Of a DNA stretch of 64,000 nucleotides, positions 48,005 through 60,054 are shown one piece after another. Both the position numbers and the translations under genes were made by a program. How positions within the stretch are numbered: position 1 is the first letter of the stretch; every line of letters starts with the position of its first letter. The DNA is from Macrosoma leucophasiata. Its lineage: Eukaryota; Arthropoda; Insecta; Lepidoptera; Hedylidae. The notes below the pieces were generated by a model. That model made no database searches. It saw nothing but the letters and a program-made list of their open reading frames with translations, and was not told the DNA's origin. The stretch lies in contig JAWQUS010000011.1 in the NCBI GenBank assembly GCA_036365455.1, positions 7,460,001-7,524,000 on the forward strand, written 5' to 3'.

Positions 48005-49145
48005 AGAAGCAAGTTTCCTTCCTTACCCATATTCTTTTTGTACGTTTTTTATTTAATTAACTTTACCACTTACTTATCTCACTACTATCGATCACCAACC
48101 TACCTACCTATTATTCTTTTTCTATGCGTAACTCATAAAAGTGACGTATTATTGGTCACGAAAGAAGCGAGCTTCCGCTGCTCTTCTAGTAGGTATTGTT
48201 TGAGATATTTCTTAAACGTATATAAAGAGCTGACTTGTCTTATCGGTGGCGGGATATTGTTCCATATTTTAGAAGCCGCATAGCGGAAACTGCCTCTGAA
48301 AGAAGCCGTCTTATGAGGTTGAATAGACAAAGGTCGTGAGCATTGACTAAGAGAACATTCTCGCGTTTGACCTACCCATTTTAATTTATTATACAAATAA
48401 AGAGGATCCTTAAATATCGTTACACCAAATAGTAGGCATGCCAAGTGAAACTTACGTTTAGATTTCATTTTTAGTATCGAATGGTCATTTATATACGACG
48501 TGATGTGGCTGGTATTGCAAAACAGAAGCGTGCACAAGCATTTTGCACTCGTTGAATGAGGCGTTCAGTTCGTCCCAACAATCGGGGCCCAAACACCGTG
48601 TCAGCGTAGTTAAGTTTAGACAGTACTAATGATTCAACCAATTGCATGCGTAATTCTTCACTTAAATATGGTCTTATTTTGTACAGTACCTTTAACCTAT
48701 AAAAGCAGTTACGTACCGATTCTGCTATGTGCTTCTCAAATCTAAGACCGCTATCCATGTTTAGTCCTAAGTTACGAGATTCCTCAACGCGTTTTATTGG
48801 TGTTCCCATTAATTTAAGATTTAACGTATTTGGAATTTTACTAATTTGTTTTTTAGTACCTAACAAGATGTACTTGGTTTTGGTAGGGTTCAAGACTAGC
48901 GTATTATTATTGGACCACTCGAATAGTCTACTCAAATCGTCATTTATGTCCCTTGTAGCATCTTTATAGTGCTTCGGCTCAAAAGAGAGGTATATTTGCA
49001 CATCATCGGCATATATATGGTATTGAGTTTTTTTAATGCATTTAACTAGATCCGCACAATTTAAAGAAAAGAGAGTAGAGTAGAGTAGTTGGGGAACTCT
49101 TCTCTTGACTGATGCCGGTGTAGAAAGAGCACAAGTTCCATCGCT
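48005..49145 (-). pseudogene. Jockey/CR1-like LINE ORF2, reverse transcriptase C-terminal half and 3' end
   Basis: Continuation of the protein at 51026-49146. Just after a stop at 49146 come a damaged VPQ region and the catalytic YADD box (HIYADDVQIYLSFEP near 48990-49030), then frames 49001-48489 and 48537-48133 with KTKYILLG, LNYADTVFGP, FRYAASKIWNNIPPPIR and TFKKYLKQYLLEE, typical of the thumb and C-terminus. A frameshift joins the two frames near 48500. Confidence 0.7.
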
Positions 49146-51026
49146 TTATTTAATTTCAACCAGTTGTTGTCGGTCTGACAAATAGCTACAAAACCAAAGC
49201 ACCGTCTTTCGGTCAAATCCGTAATACAAAAGCTTAGAAAAGAGCAAATTTAAATTTATTGCATCAAACGCGCGTGAGTAGTCAAGTAGAACAAGCAGGG
49301 TGCACATTCCCTTATCCTGCGCAGATAGGATGTTATCTGTGACATCTAATAAGGCTGTGGAAGTACTACGTCCCTTCCTAAACCCCGACTGTAACATAGG
49401 TAGAAATTTGTTTTGCTCCAAATAGTGTGTTAATAACTGGTCATGTACAACTTTCTCCAATATCTTAGACAGACATGGTAAAATACTGATAGGACGTAGA
49501 TCGCCAACGGTAATGGCATTGGGTTTTTTGGCTAAGGGTCTTACTATGGCCGTCTTCCATACGTCTGGAACAGTTGATGACTGAATTGACTGATTAATTA
49601 GATATGTTATGAATTCTAGTGTATGAGGTAGTGTTAATAATACCATGTTCAATGATATGCCATCGTATCTCTCAGCATTTGATTTTAAGTTACTTCGTGC
49701 GATTGTATTCTGATTTACAGGAACAAGAGAAAAAGTACAATCAGAAAATTTGTGAAATTTAAAATAGTTCATATATGAAATATTACATACAGTACTGCCA
49801 GGTACGTTAAGGAAATGCTTATTTATCAGGTCGGGGTCGGAGAAATGAAGCGGTAATTCATGGTTCTTGTTGTCGGGTATTAATGTGCATTTTAGGTTTT
49901 TCCATAATAATTTTGGGTTTTTTATTTTATTGTTAATATTGAACTTGAAATAAGCACTCTTTTCGGTGTCAAGGGCGTTCGTGACCAAAGATTTTAGATC
50001 TTTGTAGCTATTTTTTAATGTGACTGTTTTTGTGTGTCGATATTTGTTAAGTGCTTTATCTCTGAGCCTCATCATTAATTTAACCGTATCTGTAATCCAA
50101 GGATATTGAATTTCTTTGATTAGACACGTTTTAATAGGTGCGTAAAAGTCAAACAATGATATTATTTTCCTATTGAACTCCAATATCAGATCATTGATAT
50201 TGTTTGACAATGGGCTAAAATTTAAATTGGATAAGTCCTGGTCGAATTTATCCTGACAAATATGTTTCAGGGGTCTATATTTTACCAGATATGGTTTAAA
50301 ACCTTTTTTTTTAATTTTTAATTCGCAAACTATTACTGCATGGCTGTTTATAGATTTGAGTGCTTCTACACAATTTTTTTTTGAGATTAAGTCTGTACAT
50401 ACCAAATCAATCAACGTCTCACTAGTTTCCGTAAAGTGCGTAGATGTATTGACTAGCTGTATTAAATTAAAACAGTGCAAGAAACAGTCAAGCTTTTTAC
50501 ATTTGGCTTCTGTTGGATTATACATGTTGACATTAAAATCTCCCAGCAATATAACGTTATCGCAAGTGGATAGAGTGTTGAGGGTATCGGTGATGGCATC
50601 TAAAAAAAGGTCTAGGTCTAACCAGGGTGGCCGATATGCTGTGCCGATTGCAATCTTTTTTCCATAAATTTTTAGCGTAAGCCACATCTGCTCGACTTGT
50701 TCGTGTTTAGGTTCTGTGGGGTGAGCCCACGAGCGTACATTTAAGCCACGTTTTATGTAAAATCCAACACCTCCCCCACGAACCGAGCGCACGCTCAGCG
50801 GTCGAGGTATGTGACGCAATCTATAACCAGGCACGACAGGAGCGCGACCCTCTTCACCAGTACGAAGCCATGTTTCGTTGATGGCCATTATATCAACACT
50901 GTGCCTCTCAAACATGGCTATGTAGTCGTCGTGATTGGTTGCCAGGGAGCCAGCGTTGTGAAAACCAATTTTTAGGAATATTTCATTAATCATTGTAACA
51001 GTGTAATATATAGAAGGAATTTGCAC
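49146..51026 (-). pseudogene. Jockey/CR1-like LINE ORF2, endonuclease plus reverse transcriptase N-half
   Basis: 626 open codons. Endonuclease signs: INETWL (catalytic Glu), GTAYRPPW, LLGDFNVN, LIDLVCTD and INSHAVIVCEL, where the usual Asp of the SDH motif is Asn. The reverse transcriptase starts with VWKTAIVRPLAKK, LRPISILPCLSKILEKV, QSGFRKGRSTSTALLD and LLDYSRAFDAI. The frame stops before the catalytic box. Better preserved than the CR1-like copy at 24-31 kb. Confidence 0.8.
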
Positions 51027-51459
51027 GTGTTAATATTATGTAGATACTGTTTTTTATATTGTTATTGAATGTATTCATGGACGGAACAATAATGGAAAAA
51101 ATCAAATAGAACGTTGAAATATTTTTTAAAATTAATATAATTATTATAACATAAACTTGAATATAATAATGAATATTAAGTATTTGAATTATATATTTTA
51201 CCAAGATAAGTAATAATAAGTGTGGTACATTTTGAATATAAGTTGTAATAAATTGAATAAGTATTATACATAAAATATCTAATAACTGGACTGAATCTGA
51301 ATATTCTGAAATGGTTACGACCGTGAGACACATATACAAATAACATTGAAATAAACAAACAGGATTTACAGAATTATGCAATATACAGTTACATCCGAGG
51401 ATAATAAAAAATATAACATTAAAAATATAAGCAAAAAAAAATAACAATATAATAATACT

Positions 51460-52559
51460 TTAAGCTACCGGTCCAACATTGCCTTGACCAAAAATTTTTG
51501 TGATATCTCCTTCACAACGGATCTGCACTGCCATTTGACCGTCCTCTTTGCGTGCCATGACCCTTCCGTCTCTGGTCCAAATGTATCTCCATCGCTGCCT
51601 TATACCTGATTGCCGAGCGTGATAGAAAATATATTTATTCGTTCGAGTTAGACGTTCATTTATGTAAATGCGAAAGGATGGTCCGGACAGGTCAAGGTCA
51701 GCTGTAGTTAGCATACGGCGTACTCGAGCCGCGCGCAGCCATTGGTCGCGTATAGCTCGTCGAGCAAAGCGGACGGTGACAGAGCGCGGCCGCTGAGCGC
51801 TCACTTCACTGCTATCATTTGCTTCAACCATGTTACGACGCGTGCTGCCCTGACGCTCGATGTGGACTATATCGCGCTCCTCCCCTTCTATCCCCAATTT
51901 CACACTAACTGTTTTTATTACGTGTAGCAAATTTCATTTTTAGACTCCGTCAACCCAGAGATTTCAATGTCGTTTGATAAAAGGTCTTCATCTCTATCAT
52001 TTAACTGTTTTTTCAGTTCGGAGATGGTATCTTCGACCGTGTCTATGCCCTTAGGGACGAGGGTATCAAACTTGTTCTCAAGAGATGTCACCTTAGTCTC
52101 CATAAGAGATATTCTGTCATTGCATGACTTTAATGATTCCCTGAAATCTGTAGTCTCTTGGCGGAATTCTTGGAGCTCCGCCCTAAGTGCGCTGAGCTCT
52201 GAACGAACAGCTCGTTCGATAACCGGGATAGATAACGTTGATATGGTGCTGGAAATGTCCAGCACCATATCAACGTTATCTATCCCGGTCGCCTCTTTGA
52301 CACTGAGCGATGCGTTATCGTCCGATATGATGGCTTCAGCCAAGCCTTTCACAGGAGTGGATGAGTTGTCCTCCCTAGGAATTTTAATTTTGCATGCCGG
52401 ACAAGACCATGACATCTTCACGGTAACAGCTCCCGGGATAGCGACGCATGCCCGGTGAAACACTGATGTACATTTAACACAGCGAATGCTATCAACTGAA
52501 GATAAAAATTTTCCGCAAGCTCCACATTTATTCATCTTGTCAATTATGTTTATAAACAA
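51460..52559 (-). pseudogene. LINE ORF1: PHD-type zinc finger, coiled coil, FP-like domain; one frameshift
   Basis: The first frame (52559-51918) starts MFINIIDKMNKCGACGKF; CGAC..C..C..H..C..C..C forms a PHD-type finger, followed by a long heptad-rich stretch (LRAELQEFRQETTDFRESL). The second frame (51930-51460) carries RPRSVTVRFARRAIRDQW and YIFYHARQSGIRQRWRYIW, the C-terminal domain I know from insect LINE ORF1 and related FP25-like proteins. A frameshift near 51925 separates them. About 430 bp of AT-rich DNA lies between ORF1 and ORF2. Confidence 0.7.
52223..52288. repeat. Perfect hairpin, 31-bp arms, 4-base loop, inside LINE ORF1
   Basis: 52223-52253 (ccgggatagataacgttgat...) and 52258-52288 are exact inverted copies around aatg. 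Because of it both strands encode GIDNVDMVL at this place. Confidence 0.9.
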
Positions 52560-53079
52560 CAGCTGATACTAAAAAGTCGACAAAACTAAGAATAGATACG
52601 TAGATGTTTTAACCGTAGTAGGATAGTACGGCGGTCGATAGATGGCGTAAGTGGTAAATTGATTTTGTTATTAAATTCGATATTTGTTCACTTTGTACTA
52701 ATATTTTCTTGCGAGATATTATGAACTGTACACACTGATACTAAAGTTTTTTGTTTCGTCTAAGGAGAGTCTGCAAAAATCGATAAGATTTAAGATCACT
52801 TATATGTCTTTGTAAAATGTTTAGTGGGTATACGCACGATGACTATGATGTGATCCAACTGTACACTTTCTAGTTTTACGCGTTTATTGACACTAAAATC
52901 ACTGTATAACAATGTATTTATAATATTAATATTTTCTATATATAAATATGTTTATCGATTAAATTATTTTAAGCTTTACGGACTTTTTACTTTTAACTGC
53001 ACGATAAAACTCGAACAGCTGATTTGACATCCGTGACGTCACTCCACTCAAATAGTATTAGAACACTTTTCAATGATTT

Positions 53080-53690
53080 TTAATTTTATTGTCTGTCTGT
53101 TTGTCTGTTTGTCCCTTTGTCCAGGCTAATCTCCGAAGATACTGGACGGATTCGAAAGAAACTTTTTGTGGTGTATAGATACTAAGCCGGGCCAACATTA
53201 AGGCTACTTTTTACTGCGGGAAAATCCCTCATTCCCACGGGAATCTCTACATTTAATAAAATCGTAGTAAGGTCAAAACTGTAACATTGAATATTTTTTT
53301 GAATAATACTTGGGACGTGATCTACAATAGAAATCGAAGCCAAAAATATAGTTTTCAGCTTTTTTGTCTGTTTGTCTGTATGTATGTCCGGGCTAAACTA
53401 AAAAAGTACCTACTAAATGGCACCTGTTAGTAATATTCATGCAAAATTAATTCAAATTTTGCATGTCCGGTCAACATATAGGCTACATATTATCACGCTA
53501 TCTCCTACGGGGGAAGAGCTGTAAATCTTTAAAATCGTAGGAAAGTCAAAACTCTACATAGATTTTTTTTATTTTAAAGAATACTTGGGGCGTGATCTAC
53601 TATCGATATCGAAGCCAAATTTAGTGTTTGTTTTGTCTGTTGTTGTTTGTCTGTATGTATGTGCGAGCTAAACTAAAAAAGTAATGGATC
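53080..53690. repeat. Two related dispersed repeat units with GTCTGT runs
   Basis: 53080-53275 matches 19095-19260 (gtccctttgtccaggctaat, ttttactgcgggaaa). 53290-53480 and 53530-53690 are two diverged copies of another unit (cttgggacgtgatctacaat / cttggggcgtgatctactat). Confidence 0.5.
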
Positions 53691-53739
53691 TTAATGGATT
53701 TACTTCAAATTTTCAAGGACACCGCATTGGGTAAGGTTT

Positions 53740-54690
53740 ATAGGTACCGTGCATCCAAATAATGGCAAAAGCTATTTCCTGCGGTTGTTACTTCACACGG
53801 TCCGAGGCCCAAGGTATTTTACTTTTCTGAGGACATTTGATAGCGTGGAGCTTCCCACTTACCGCGCAGCCTGCGTAGCACGTCACCTTCTCGACGGTTA
53901 CCAAAACTGGGATTACACCCTCGCGGAGGCAAGGTCAGTGACGGAGAAATATCGCCATCATCTGTCTGAAGATTTTCTACGAGCTTTGAGACACGTGTTA
54001 CTGGAGACGAAGTCAAAGTAACTAATGAACGCATGCTGAACACCTCTATTAGTTCATTTCAAGATGTGGTCATTTCCACCACCGATTGAACTATCGAATA
54101 TGGGTTATCAGCTCCCCAAATCATCACCGCATCAAGACCGTAGAAATTGGGAGTATAACGTTGAGACAAATTGCGATCCGGGCGAAATGACCATGTCGCT
54201 TTGTTCTCTTCAGAGCAAAAACAAATTTATGATACCGTCCTTGAAAGCGTTGAGAAAAACCAAGGTAAAATGTTTTTCTTCTAGATTTTGGATGCTCTTG
54301 GTGGAACAGGAAAAACATTTGTTATCACTGGCATACTTGCAGAGGTCAGGAGCCAAGGCAAAATTGCTATTGCTGTAGCGTCGTGGGGAATTGCTGCTAC
54401 ACTGCTTCCGGATAGCAAGACAGTACATGCCATGTTTAAAATTCCCTTATATTTAGAGAGCGCCGAAATGACTGTTTCGGTGTGTCATGTGACAGTGATA
54501 AGGGACACGTGCTCAAGGATTGCTCTCTGATTGTATGGGATGAGTGTACGATGGCCAATAGAAAGGCAGTTGAGGCTGTGGACAGAACCCTGCAGGACAT
54601 CCGCAGGAACGAACATTTAGAGTGGGTGGTGTCACATTATTGTTCACTGACGATTTCCGGCAAACGCTTACTACCAACGTAGTTTATAGG
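53740..54690 (+). pseudogene. Helitron helicase remnant
   Basis: Pieces in several frames: HPNNGKSYFLRLLLHTVRGP and a following LLDGYQNWDYTLAEA (53745-53950), then DALGGTGKTFVITGILAEV, the Walker A motif GGTGKT, with SQGKIAIAVASWGIAATLL (54288-54440), and SLIVWDECTMANRKAVEAVD, the Walker B DE motif (54510-54600). The order matches the Pif1-like helicase of insect Helitrons. The Rep nuclease part is absent and several frameshifts are present. Confidence 0.75.
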
Positions 54691-55276
54691 AAAGTGTTGT
54701 AAGGTTTGATACCTTTGTATGTATTTTTACTCTTTTGTGTCCGGGAATATATTCCTGCATTATTTTGTCTATTTCCTTCAGTCATATCTTATGACTGAAC
54801 TCAGCAGGATTCCTATATGACTCCCTTCACTTGCTTCGCTTGCAAAAAAACTTATACTTTTAATTTAATACTATTTAAAAAGTTGTTTGCTTATAATGCT
54901 GAAGCGACACTGGCATCAAAGGTATGTTTGGTGCTGTAGAGCCTTCACGCAGACGACGTTGCGGGCAGCTGCTAATAACTGAATAATTTTAGACTTTTTA
55001 CGTAAGCTCCATCCATCGACTATGGAACCAATAGACACCGTATGTATGGCGAAGGGTTTCTGTCAATGCATACGCTAAATATAGCTTATATTATCCGCCA
55101 TCTTAAATTGTTCATTTATTACCAACCACTTCCGTGACCTGAGCGTACATAAAAATTTCAAAAATAAAACGAATAAAAAAAACATAAAATGCCGAGTTGT
55201 AGTGTGAGATGCAGTAAAACCACTAATACTTCTAATTTAAAAAAGGATGATATTTCTTTTCACCGTTCAGTATTAT
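54691..55276. other. No recognisable gene
   Basis: Possible non-coding 3' part of the Helitron up to about 54970 (cgttgcgggcagctgcta), not provable. The rest is AT-rich. Confidence 0.3.
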
Positions 55277-55281
55277 AATAC

Positions 55282-55557
55282 TGTTAGAAGATGAAAGACC
55301 TAAATAGGACGTTGCTTGGATCATCCTACCCGCGTGACGACAGTGGAGGGGTTCGTTCGTGCTCGGCGCAAGAGCGGGGCGACCAACTCACTTTGGTCTA
55401 GGCAGTCGGGTCGGACGGACGTTCACAGTGCTCACACTATCGTTTTTATTAGGTTTCCGCTTAATTGTCATTGTGTTCATCTAATTTGAAGAGAAATATA
55501 ATAAGATTGATTGTGTTTCTATTTTTTTTTTAATAAGTAAATTTGAGTTAGCTAATA
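55282..55557 (+). repeat. 5' LTR
   Basis: Identical to 58644-58919 in my base-by-base reading. Followed at once by tcagaagtgggat, which could pair with the 3' acceptor region of a tRNA-Leu as a primer-binding site; the usual TGG start is missing, so this is tentative. Confidence 0.85.
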
Positions 55558-55688
55558 TCAGAAGTGGGATACGCATAAGGTTTCTATAGCTTTGTGTGTA
55601 TCCCTAGCCCACTGTGCTGTTCTGATAGTTACTACTGTTGATTAATTTGTTCGGTTAATTCGTGGTTTGTTCGTTAAATTTTTGTAAA

Positions 55689-56580
55689 ATGTCAAGGTCA
55701 AATACAGGTCGAGGAATAAATAACACTAGAGCACGTGAACGTTCTCCGGAGCCAGGGCTGCTCCAACAACTTCAGGCGATCGTATTTTGTCTGAATGTGT
55801 TGGAAGACAATTCCAGGTTAGGTGCTGCGAGCGCGGCAGTGCTGCCGGCTGGGGCTATTGTGTCGCGTACGGCTTCCACATCGGCTCGAAGTGCGACGCA
55901 ACCATTGCCTGTGTCCACTATGCAGGCATCGCCCAAGGAAGCGGATCGAATTGTGAGCGCGATAAATGGATTAAGTCCGGTGAGATCTACCCACATTCAT
56001 ATAACCAATTTAGATCCTTCTATCAATGTCATTAACGTTTGGTGCGATGAGGTAGATCACGTACGAATTATTAATCGTTGGAATGATATGGGAGTGTTAA
56101 GCGTATATCTGTAACTATCGCAAAGGTGATACTCGCAAGTGGATGAACGAATGGGTTACGTCCGAGCGACATTGGAGAAATTTTAAATCAAAGGGCTTAG
56201 TGAAGAATTAATTTCAGCGATTGTAGTTCGTGGCATTGCTGACCCACAGAATGCAAAATTGTTGGTTGAATTCTTTTCTATGTGTAAAACTTTTCGAAGT
56301 AAAAGTGAATCATAGTAATCGCGCCATTTTCCATCGCCGTCACAATGCACAATTTACGATGCGTAAAAGAGAGCACTGTTCTGATAAAAACCCGTTGCTT
56401 TTCGTTTGGAACCTTTGGCCATAGGCAATTACAGTGTCCAAAACGTGCTAAGTTACATAATCGCCTTATAACTTCAACCAGTCTAAGCTTACCCCTTGCT
56501 CGTTTTGTAAAAAGGTAGCTCATAAATTAGAGGACTGCTTTGCCAAGCAACGTGTTGTGACTAACGGTAGATCTAATGTT
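55689..56580 (+). pseudogene. gag remnant with two zinc knuckles
   Basis: An open frame of about 141 codons from MSRSNTGRGINNTRA, with VNVWCDEVDHVRIINRWND (capsid-like), then frameshifted pieces RKWMNEWVTSERHW and LSEELISAIVVRGIADPQ. Two CCHC motifs follow: CFSFGTFGHRQLQC (second Cys replaced by Phe) and CSFCKKVAHKLEDC (intact). Gag coats and packages the element RNA; this copy cannot make it. Confidence 0.65.
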
Positions 56581-56619
56581 AATTTCTGTTGAAAGATTGT
56601 AGACAACTATAGAAAGGAC

Positions 56620-56710
56620 GACATGGATACGGCAGTTATACAAGGTGTACCAGTCGATATTCTCATAGATAGAGGATCTACAATTCAGTCTCGTTTATGT
56701 AGTCTTCACT
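56620..56710 (+). pseudogene. Retropepsin-like protease remnant
   Basis: VIQGVPVDILIDRGSTIQS resembles the active-site block with D-S/T-G changed to D-R-G. It follows the zinc knuckles as expected in gypsy-like gag-pol. Confidence 0.5.
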
Positions 56711-58060
56711 TTCGTAACATTTTCGCTATAAGCAGGTACCCTCGTTTTGTGTTTTACGCGGTTATGCGGTAGGTGCTGGCAGAGGTTCGGGTCGTGAAGT
56801 CCATGGGACTCGGCAATGCTTATGCAATACGTATAGGCCATGAATAAAATTCCTCCTCCGTGATTTGACAAAAAAAAAGGCATACCTACTTGATTTCTTG
56901 TTCGTTTTTAGTTCATCAAATCGTTTATTTATACCTTTCGATTTTTGTGGCAGATTAAACTAGTAGTAGATCAACACGTGTATCAAAGGCGAACAATACC
57001 GGAAGCCTTTTCGTCTAAAAAGAGATTTGAATAGTTACGACTGACATTGACGAAACTGGCAAAGATGCCACAATTGCCAGATTGCCAGATGCTAGGTGCG
57101 CAGAATGATACTCGTAAGATCCGTTTTGATATGATAAATGTGAAAGTAAATAAATCGCCATCTGAAGATTTGCAAAACCAGACAAAATTAGATCCGAAAT
57201 TCAAAAATTTAATGTAGTTGACTCAAACTTGCAAAGTTGATAGGTTAAGAAAAATGCCAGAAGGTCATGTACCAACCAGTCGAAAGAAATGTAATGAATG
57301 ATCTGGTTGAAGTTGATGATTGTTGTTGATGATTAACTTTTTAACCGGTTGATAAAACTCGAGTGACTGATTTTATTAGCCGTAATGTGTTCGACCGTAC
57401 CAGTAGTTATTTTGTAGTCATAAGCCCGGTGGAAGTCGGTGACTGTTGAGGCAATTCAAGTAGTCTGTGAGTGTGCCGTGTGCGTTTGACTCTGGCTGAG
57501 GTCGTGGTCTATGGAGACCACATAGCGTGTAGCTACCGGGGTAGCGTACACGGGCGATGGTGAGGAAGCAATATGATTGCTGTTCGGCTGGAGAGCCGTG
57601 GCGTTAGAGGACCTTACTCGATGGTTTTTTTAAACTTGGCTGAAACTAATTGTTGTTGTTTTGGTTGTGATGACAACAATGGTAAATGGTCTGCGGTATC
57701 TGTTATATCTAAAGTATTTTTTGTAAAATGATGACACGTCATAGTTAGATCAGGAAGGGCCGAGTGAATTATCATACTCTCAGAGATATTTCCTTGTTAC
57801 AGCATTGTGGTGTGACGCCTGTTGTCCATTCTGTTGTGTGGGATGTGGCTCTTGAAGGAGCAAATGCAAATCGAGAAGCATTTCCTGAACTGGCCCAACA
57901 AAGAGCAACTCAACTGCTGGACGAAAATAGAGGATACTCGACTAAATGAATGGCGCAAACCCCATGTGTGCACTGCATTTTTCGAATGTGATTCATACTT
58001 GTAACAAATAATGGGATTTATTTTCTTTGTTTCATTTTAATGGTACAATTGAAATCATTT
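56711..58060 (+). pseudogene. Unrecognisable pol-region remains
   Basis: Short broken frames only. No reverse transcriptase catalytic box or integrase zinc motif could be found. The 61-codon frame 57764-57949 has no family match I can name. Confidence 0.35.
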
Positions 58061-58445
58061 TCATTGCTTGTTGGTCATCCTGAGGGCTCTGACGAACTCA
58101 AAAGTTTTACTTAAGCATTTATAATGAGACATACTGCGGTCACTGTCTCGGTCATCCTGAGGGCTCTGACAAACGAATATTGTGCTTAAGTTTCCATTAT
58201 TATGAGACATACTGCGGTCACTGTCTCGGTCATCCTGCGGGCTCTGACAAACGCATATATTATTGAGACATACTGCGGTCACTGTCTCGGTCATCCTGAG
58301 GGCTCTGACAAACGCATACCTAATGTACTTAAGTTTTTATTGTTCTGAGACATATCGAGGTCACTGTCTCCGTCACCCTGAGGGCTCTGACGTGCTTCAT
58401 CTTTTGGGACATGCTGAGGCCTCTGTCACGTTTCACACGAATGTA
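58061..58445 (+). repeat. Minisatellite inside the LTR element
   Basis: Units containing gtcatcctgagggctctgac start near 58073, 58151, 58231, 58291 and 58373, alternating with gagacatactgcggtcactg. Unit length is uneven (about 60-82 bp). Confidence 0.7.
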
Positions 58446-58499
58446 CTTCCTCAACAGATTAAAAAAAAGAAATGACAATTTCCCTAGCGTGTGTCTAAT

Positions 58500-58643
58500 A
58501 TAGCCAATCTGTTCTCAGGTATGAGGATGTAAGTTGCTTTGATGACAGTCGCTGTACCGTCGGACAGCTTCACCACAGCGTCACCACACGTCGTGATGAT
58601 CCTACGAGAGCGGGCGAGGACGCTCCGCCGTCAGGAGAGGCCG
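58500..58643 (+). pseudogene. C-terminal pol fragment before the 3' LTR
   Basis: An open stretch reading YEDVSCFDDSRCTVGQLHHS and DDPTRAGEDAPPSGEA that runs directly into the LTR, a common ending of insect gypsy-like pol. Confidence 0.4.
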
Positions 58644-58919
58644 TGTTAGAAGATGAAAGACCTAAATAGGACGTTGCTTGGATCATCCTACCCGCGTGAC
58701 GACAGTGGAGGGGTTCGTTCGTGCTCGGCGCAAGAGCGGGGCGACCAACTCACTTTGGTCTAGGCAGTCGGGTCGGACGGACGTTCACAGTGCTCACACT
58801 ATCGTTTTTATTAGGTTTCCGCTTAATTGTCATTGTGTTCATCTAATTTGAAGAGAAATATAATAAGATTGATTGTGTTTCTATTTTTTTTTTAATAAGT
58901 AAATTTGAGTTAGCTAATA
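58644..58919 (+). repeat. 3' LTR
   Basis: Identical to the 5' LTR; ends CTAATA and is followed by the target duplicate ATAC. Confidence 0.85.
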
Positions 58920-58923
58920 ATAC

Positions 58924-59984
58924 ACATAATAAATCAATAAATATTACAGAATAATATTCATGATAGCTCAAATTACGCTTTGTTTTTTACGTATTAAAAA
59001 ATTTAACATCTCTTTTCTTCGTATGCATGTAATTCGCTATTTCGTTTTTTCATAGACGTCATGAGCATTGTCAATTATTGACATTACAGACGGATGGAAG
59101 TCTAGGGAGGCTCTTAAAGTCTTATCGATATAGTCGATATAATTAGGGAAAGTGGGGTAAATTGATGGAGCAAGAATTATAGGATAATTTCTATATTATG
59201 TATTAAATTCTCGTGTCACAATGTTAGATACCATACTCCTCTGAAACGGCTTTACCGATTCTCATGAAATTTTGTGTGCCTATTGGGTAGGTCTGAGAAT
59301 GGGCCAACATCAATTTTGTAGTATTTGATACTTAAAATGACATGTGAATTTAATGTGTTAATGTATTTACAAAATTTACAACTAAAATGTTATTATCACG
59401 ATTTTAATTTACCATGACCTATCTGTTTTTATTTTATATTATTCGCTGTATGTATTTTTTAATTTTTAATGACTTCACAAAAGTAGGTATCTGAAAGAAT
59501 GTAGATACTTATCCAAAATAAAAACATTTTCTTTACTTTTTTCTCGTATTATAAATTATAACGAAAATCTGTTAACAGTATAATCCTATTTCCTCAGCAG
59601 TTCAAAAAATTTTGACATATTTCGATATAAACGAAGTTTGTTAGTCATTCTTAAGATTTTGAAATATTATGATTTTTTAAATTAGAACGCAACGTCCCAC
59701 TTCTTCTGCCTTCAGGCAGTTGACAGAACGAATTGTATGCAGTAAATTGAACATTCTCAGTCTATAGGAAAGGTGATTGGTCTGTGGCTCCATCTAAGTA
59801 TATGAATCCGTAGAATTCACGCAAATTTTTCGCAAGCAAGAAAGCTTGGAAGCAATGAGTTGAAGCAGTTTCTCTAATAAATGATAGATGGCGCTTGAAC
59901 GCAGCAATTGACGTAAGGTATAGTAGGTATTTATATCCATGGACCAAAATATACAAGTATGCAAAATATATTATTATTATATTA
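58924..59984. other. No recognisable gene
   Basis: About 1 kb of AT-rich intergenic DNA. The short minus-strand frame at 59762-59956 is unsupported. Confidence 0.4.
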
Positions 59985-60050
59985 TATTACTAGCTGTGCC
60001 CGCGACTTTGTTCGCGTGGAATAGTGACTTTTTGGTTAATTTGGATCTCA
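59985..60050 (+). repeat. 'actagctgtgcccgcgac' repeat fragment
   Basis: tactagctgtgcccgcgactttgttcgcg is a widespread lepidopteran repeat start, related to the ends at 886 and 18748. Confidence 0.45.
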
Positions 60051-60054
60051 AAAA

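Larger units (their letters stand above)
55282..58919 (+). mobile_element. LTR retrotransposon (gypsy-like), identical LTRs, degenerate interior
   Basis: Two 276-bp direct repeats, TGTTAG...CTAATA, bound 3.1 kb of interior. A 4-bp duplication ATAC (55278-55281 and 58920-58923) flanks it; AATAC is possible if the LTR is one base shorter. The interior has gag and protease remnants but no recognisable full reverse transcriptase or integrase and no envelope. It is probably mobilised in trans or recently homogenised. Confidence 0.85.

Noticed and set aside
50986..51447. 153-codon Ile/Phe-rich frame between LINE ORF1 and ORF2
   Set aside because: AT-rich spacer; the apparent membrane-like protein follows from base composition.
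58061..58445. CRISPR-like array
   Set aside because: Units are irregular in length, their intervening sequence is itself repeated, and the host is a eukaryote.
55282..58919. Endogenous retrovirus with envelope
   Set aside because: No envelope-like frame and no intact pol; only gag and protease remnants are visible.
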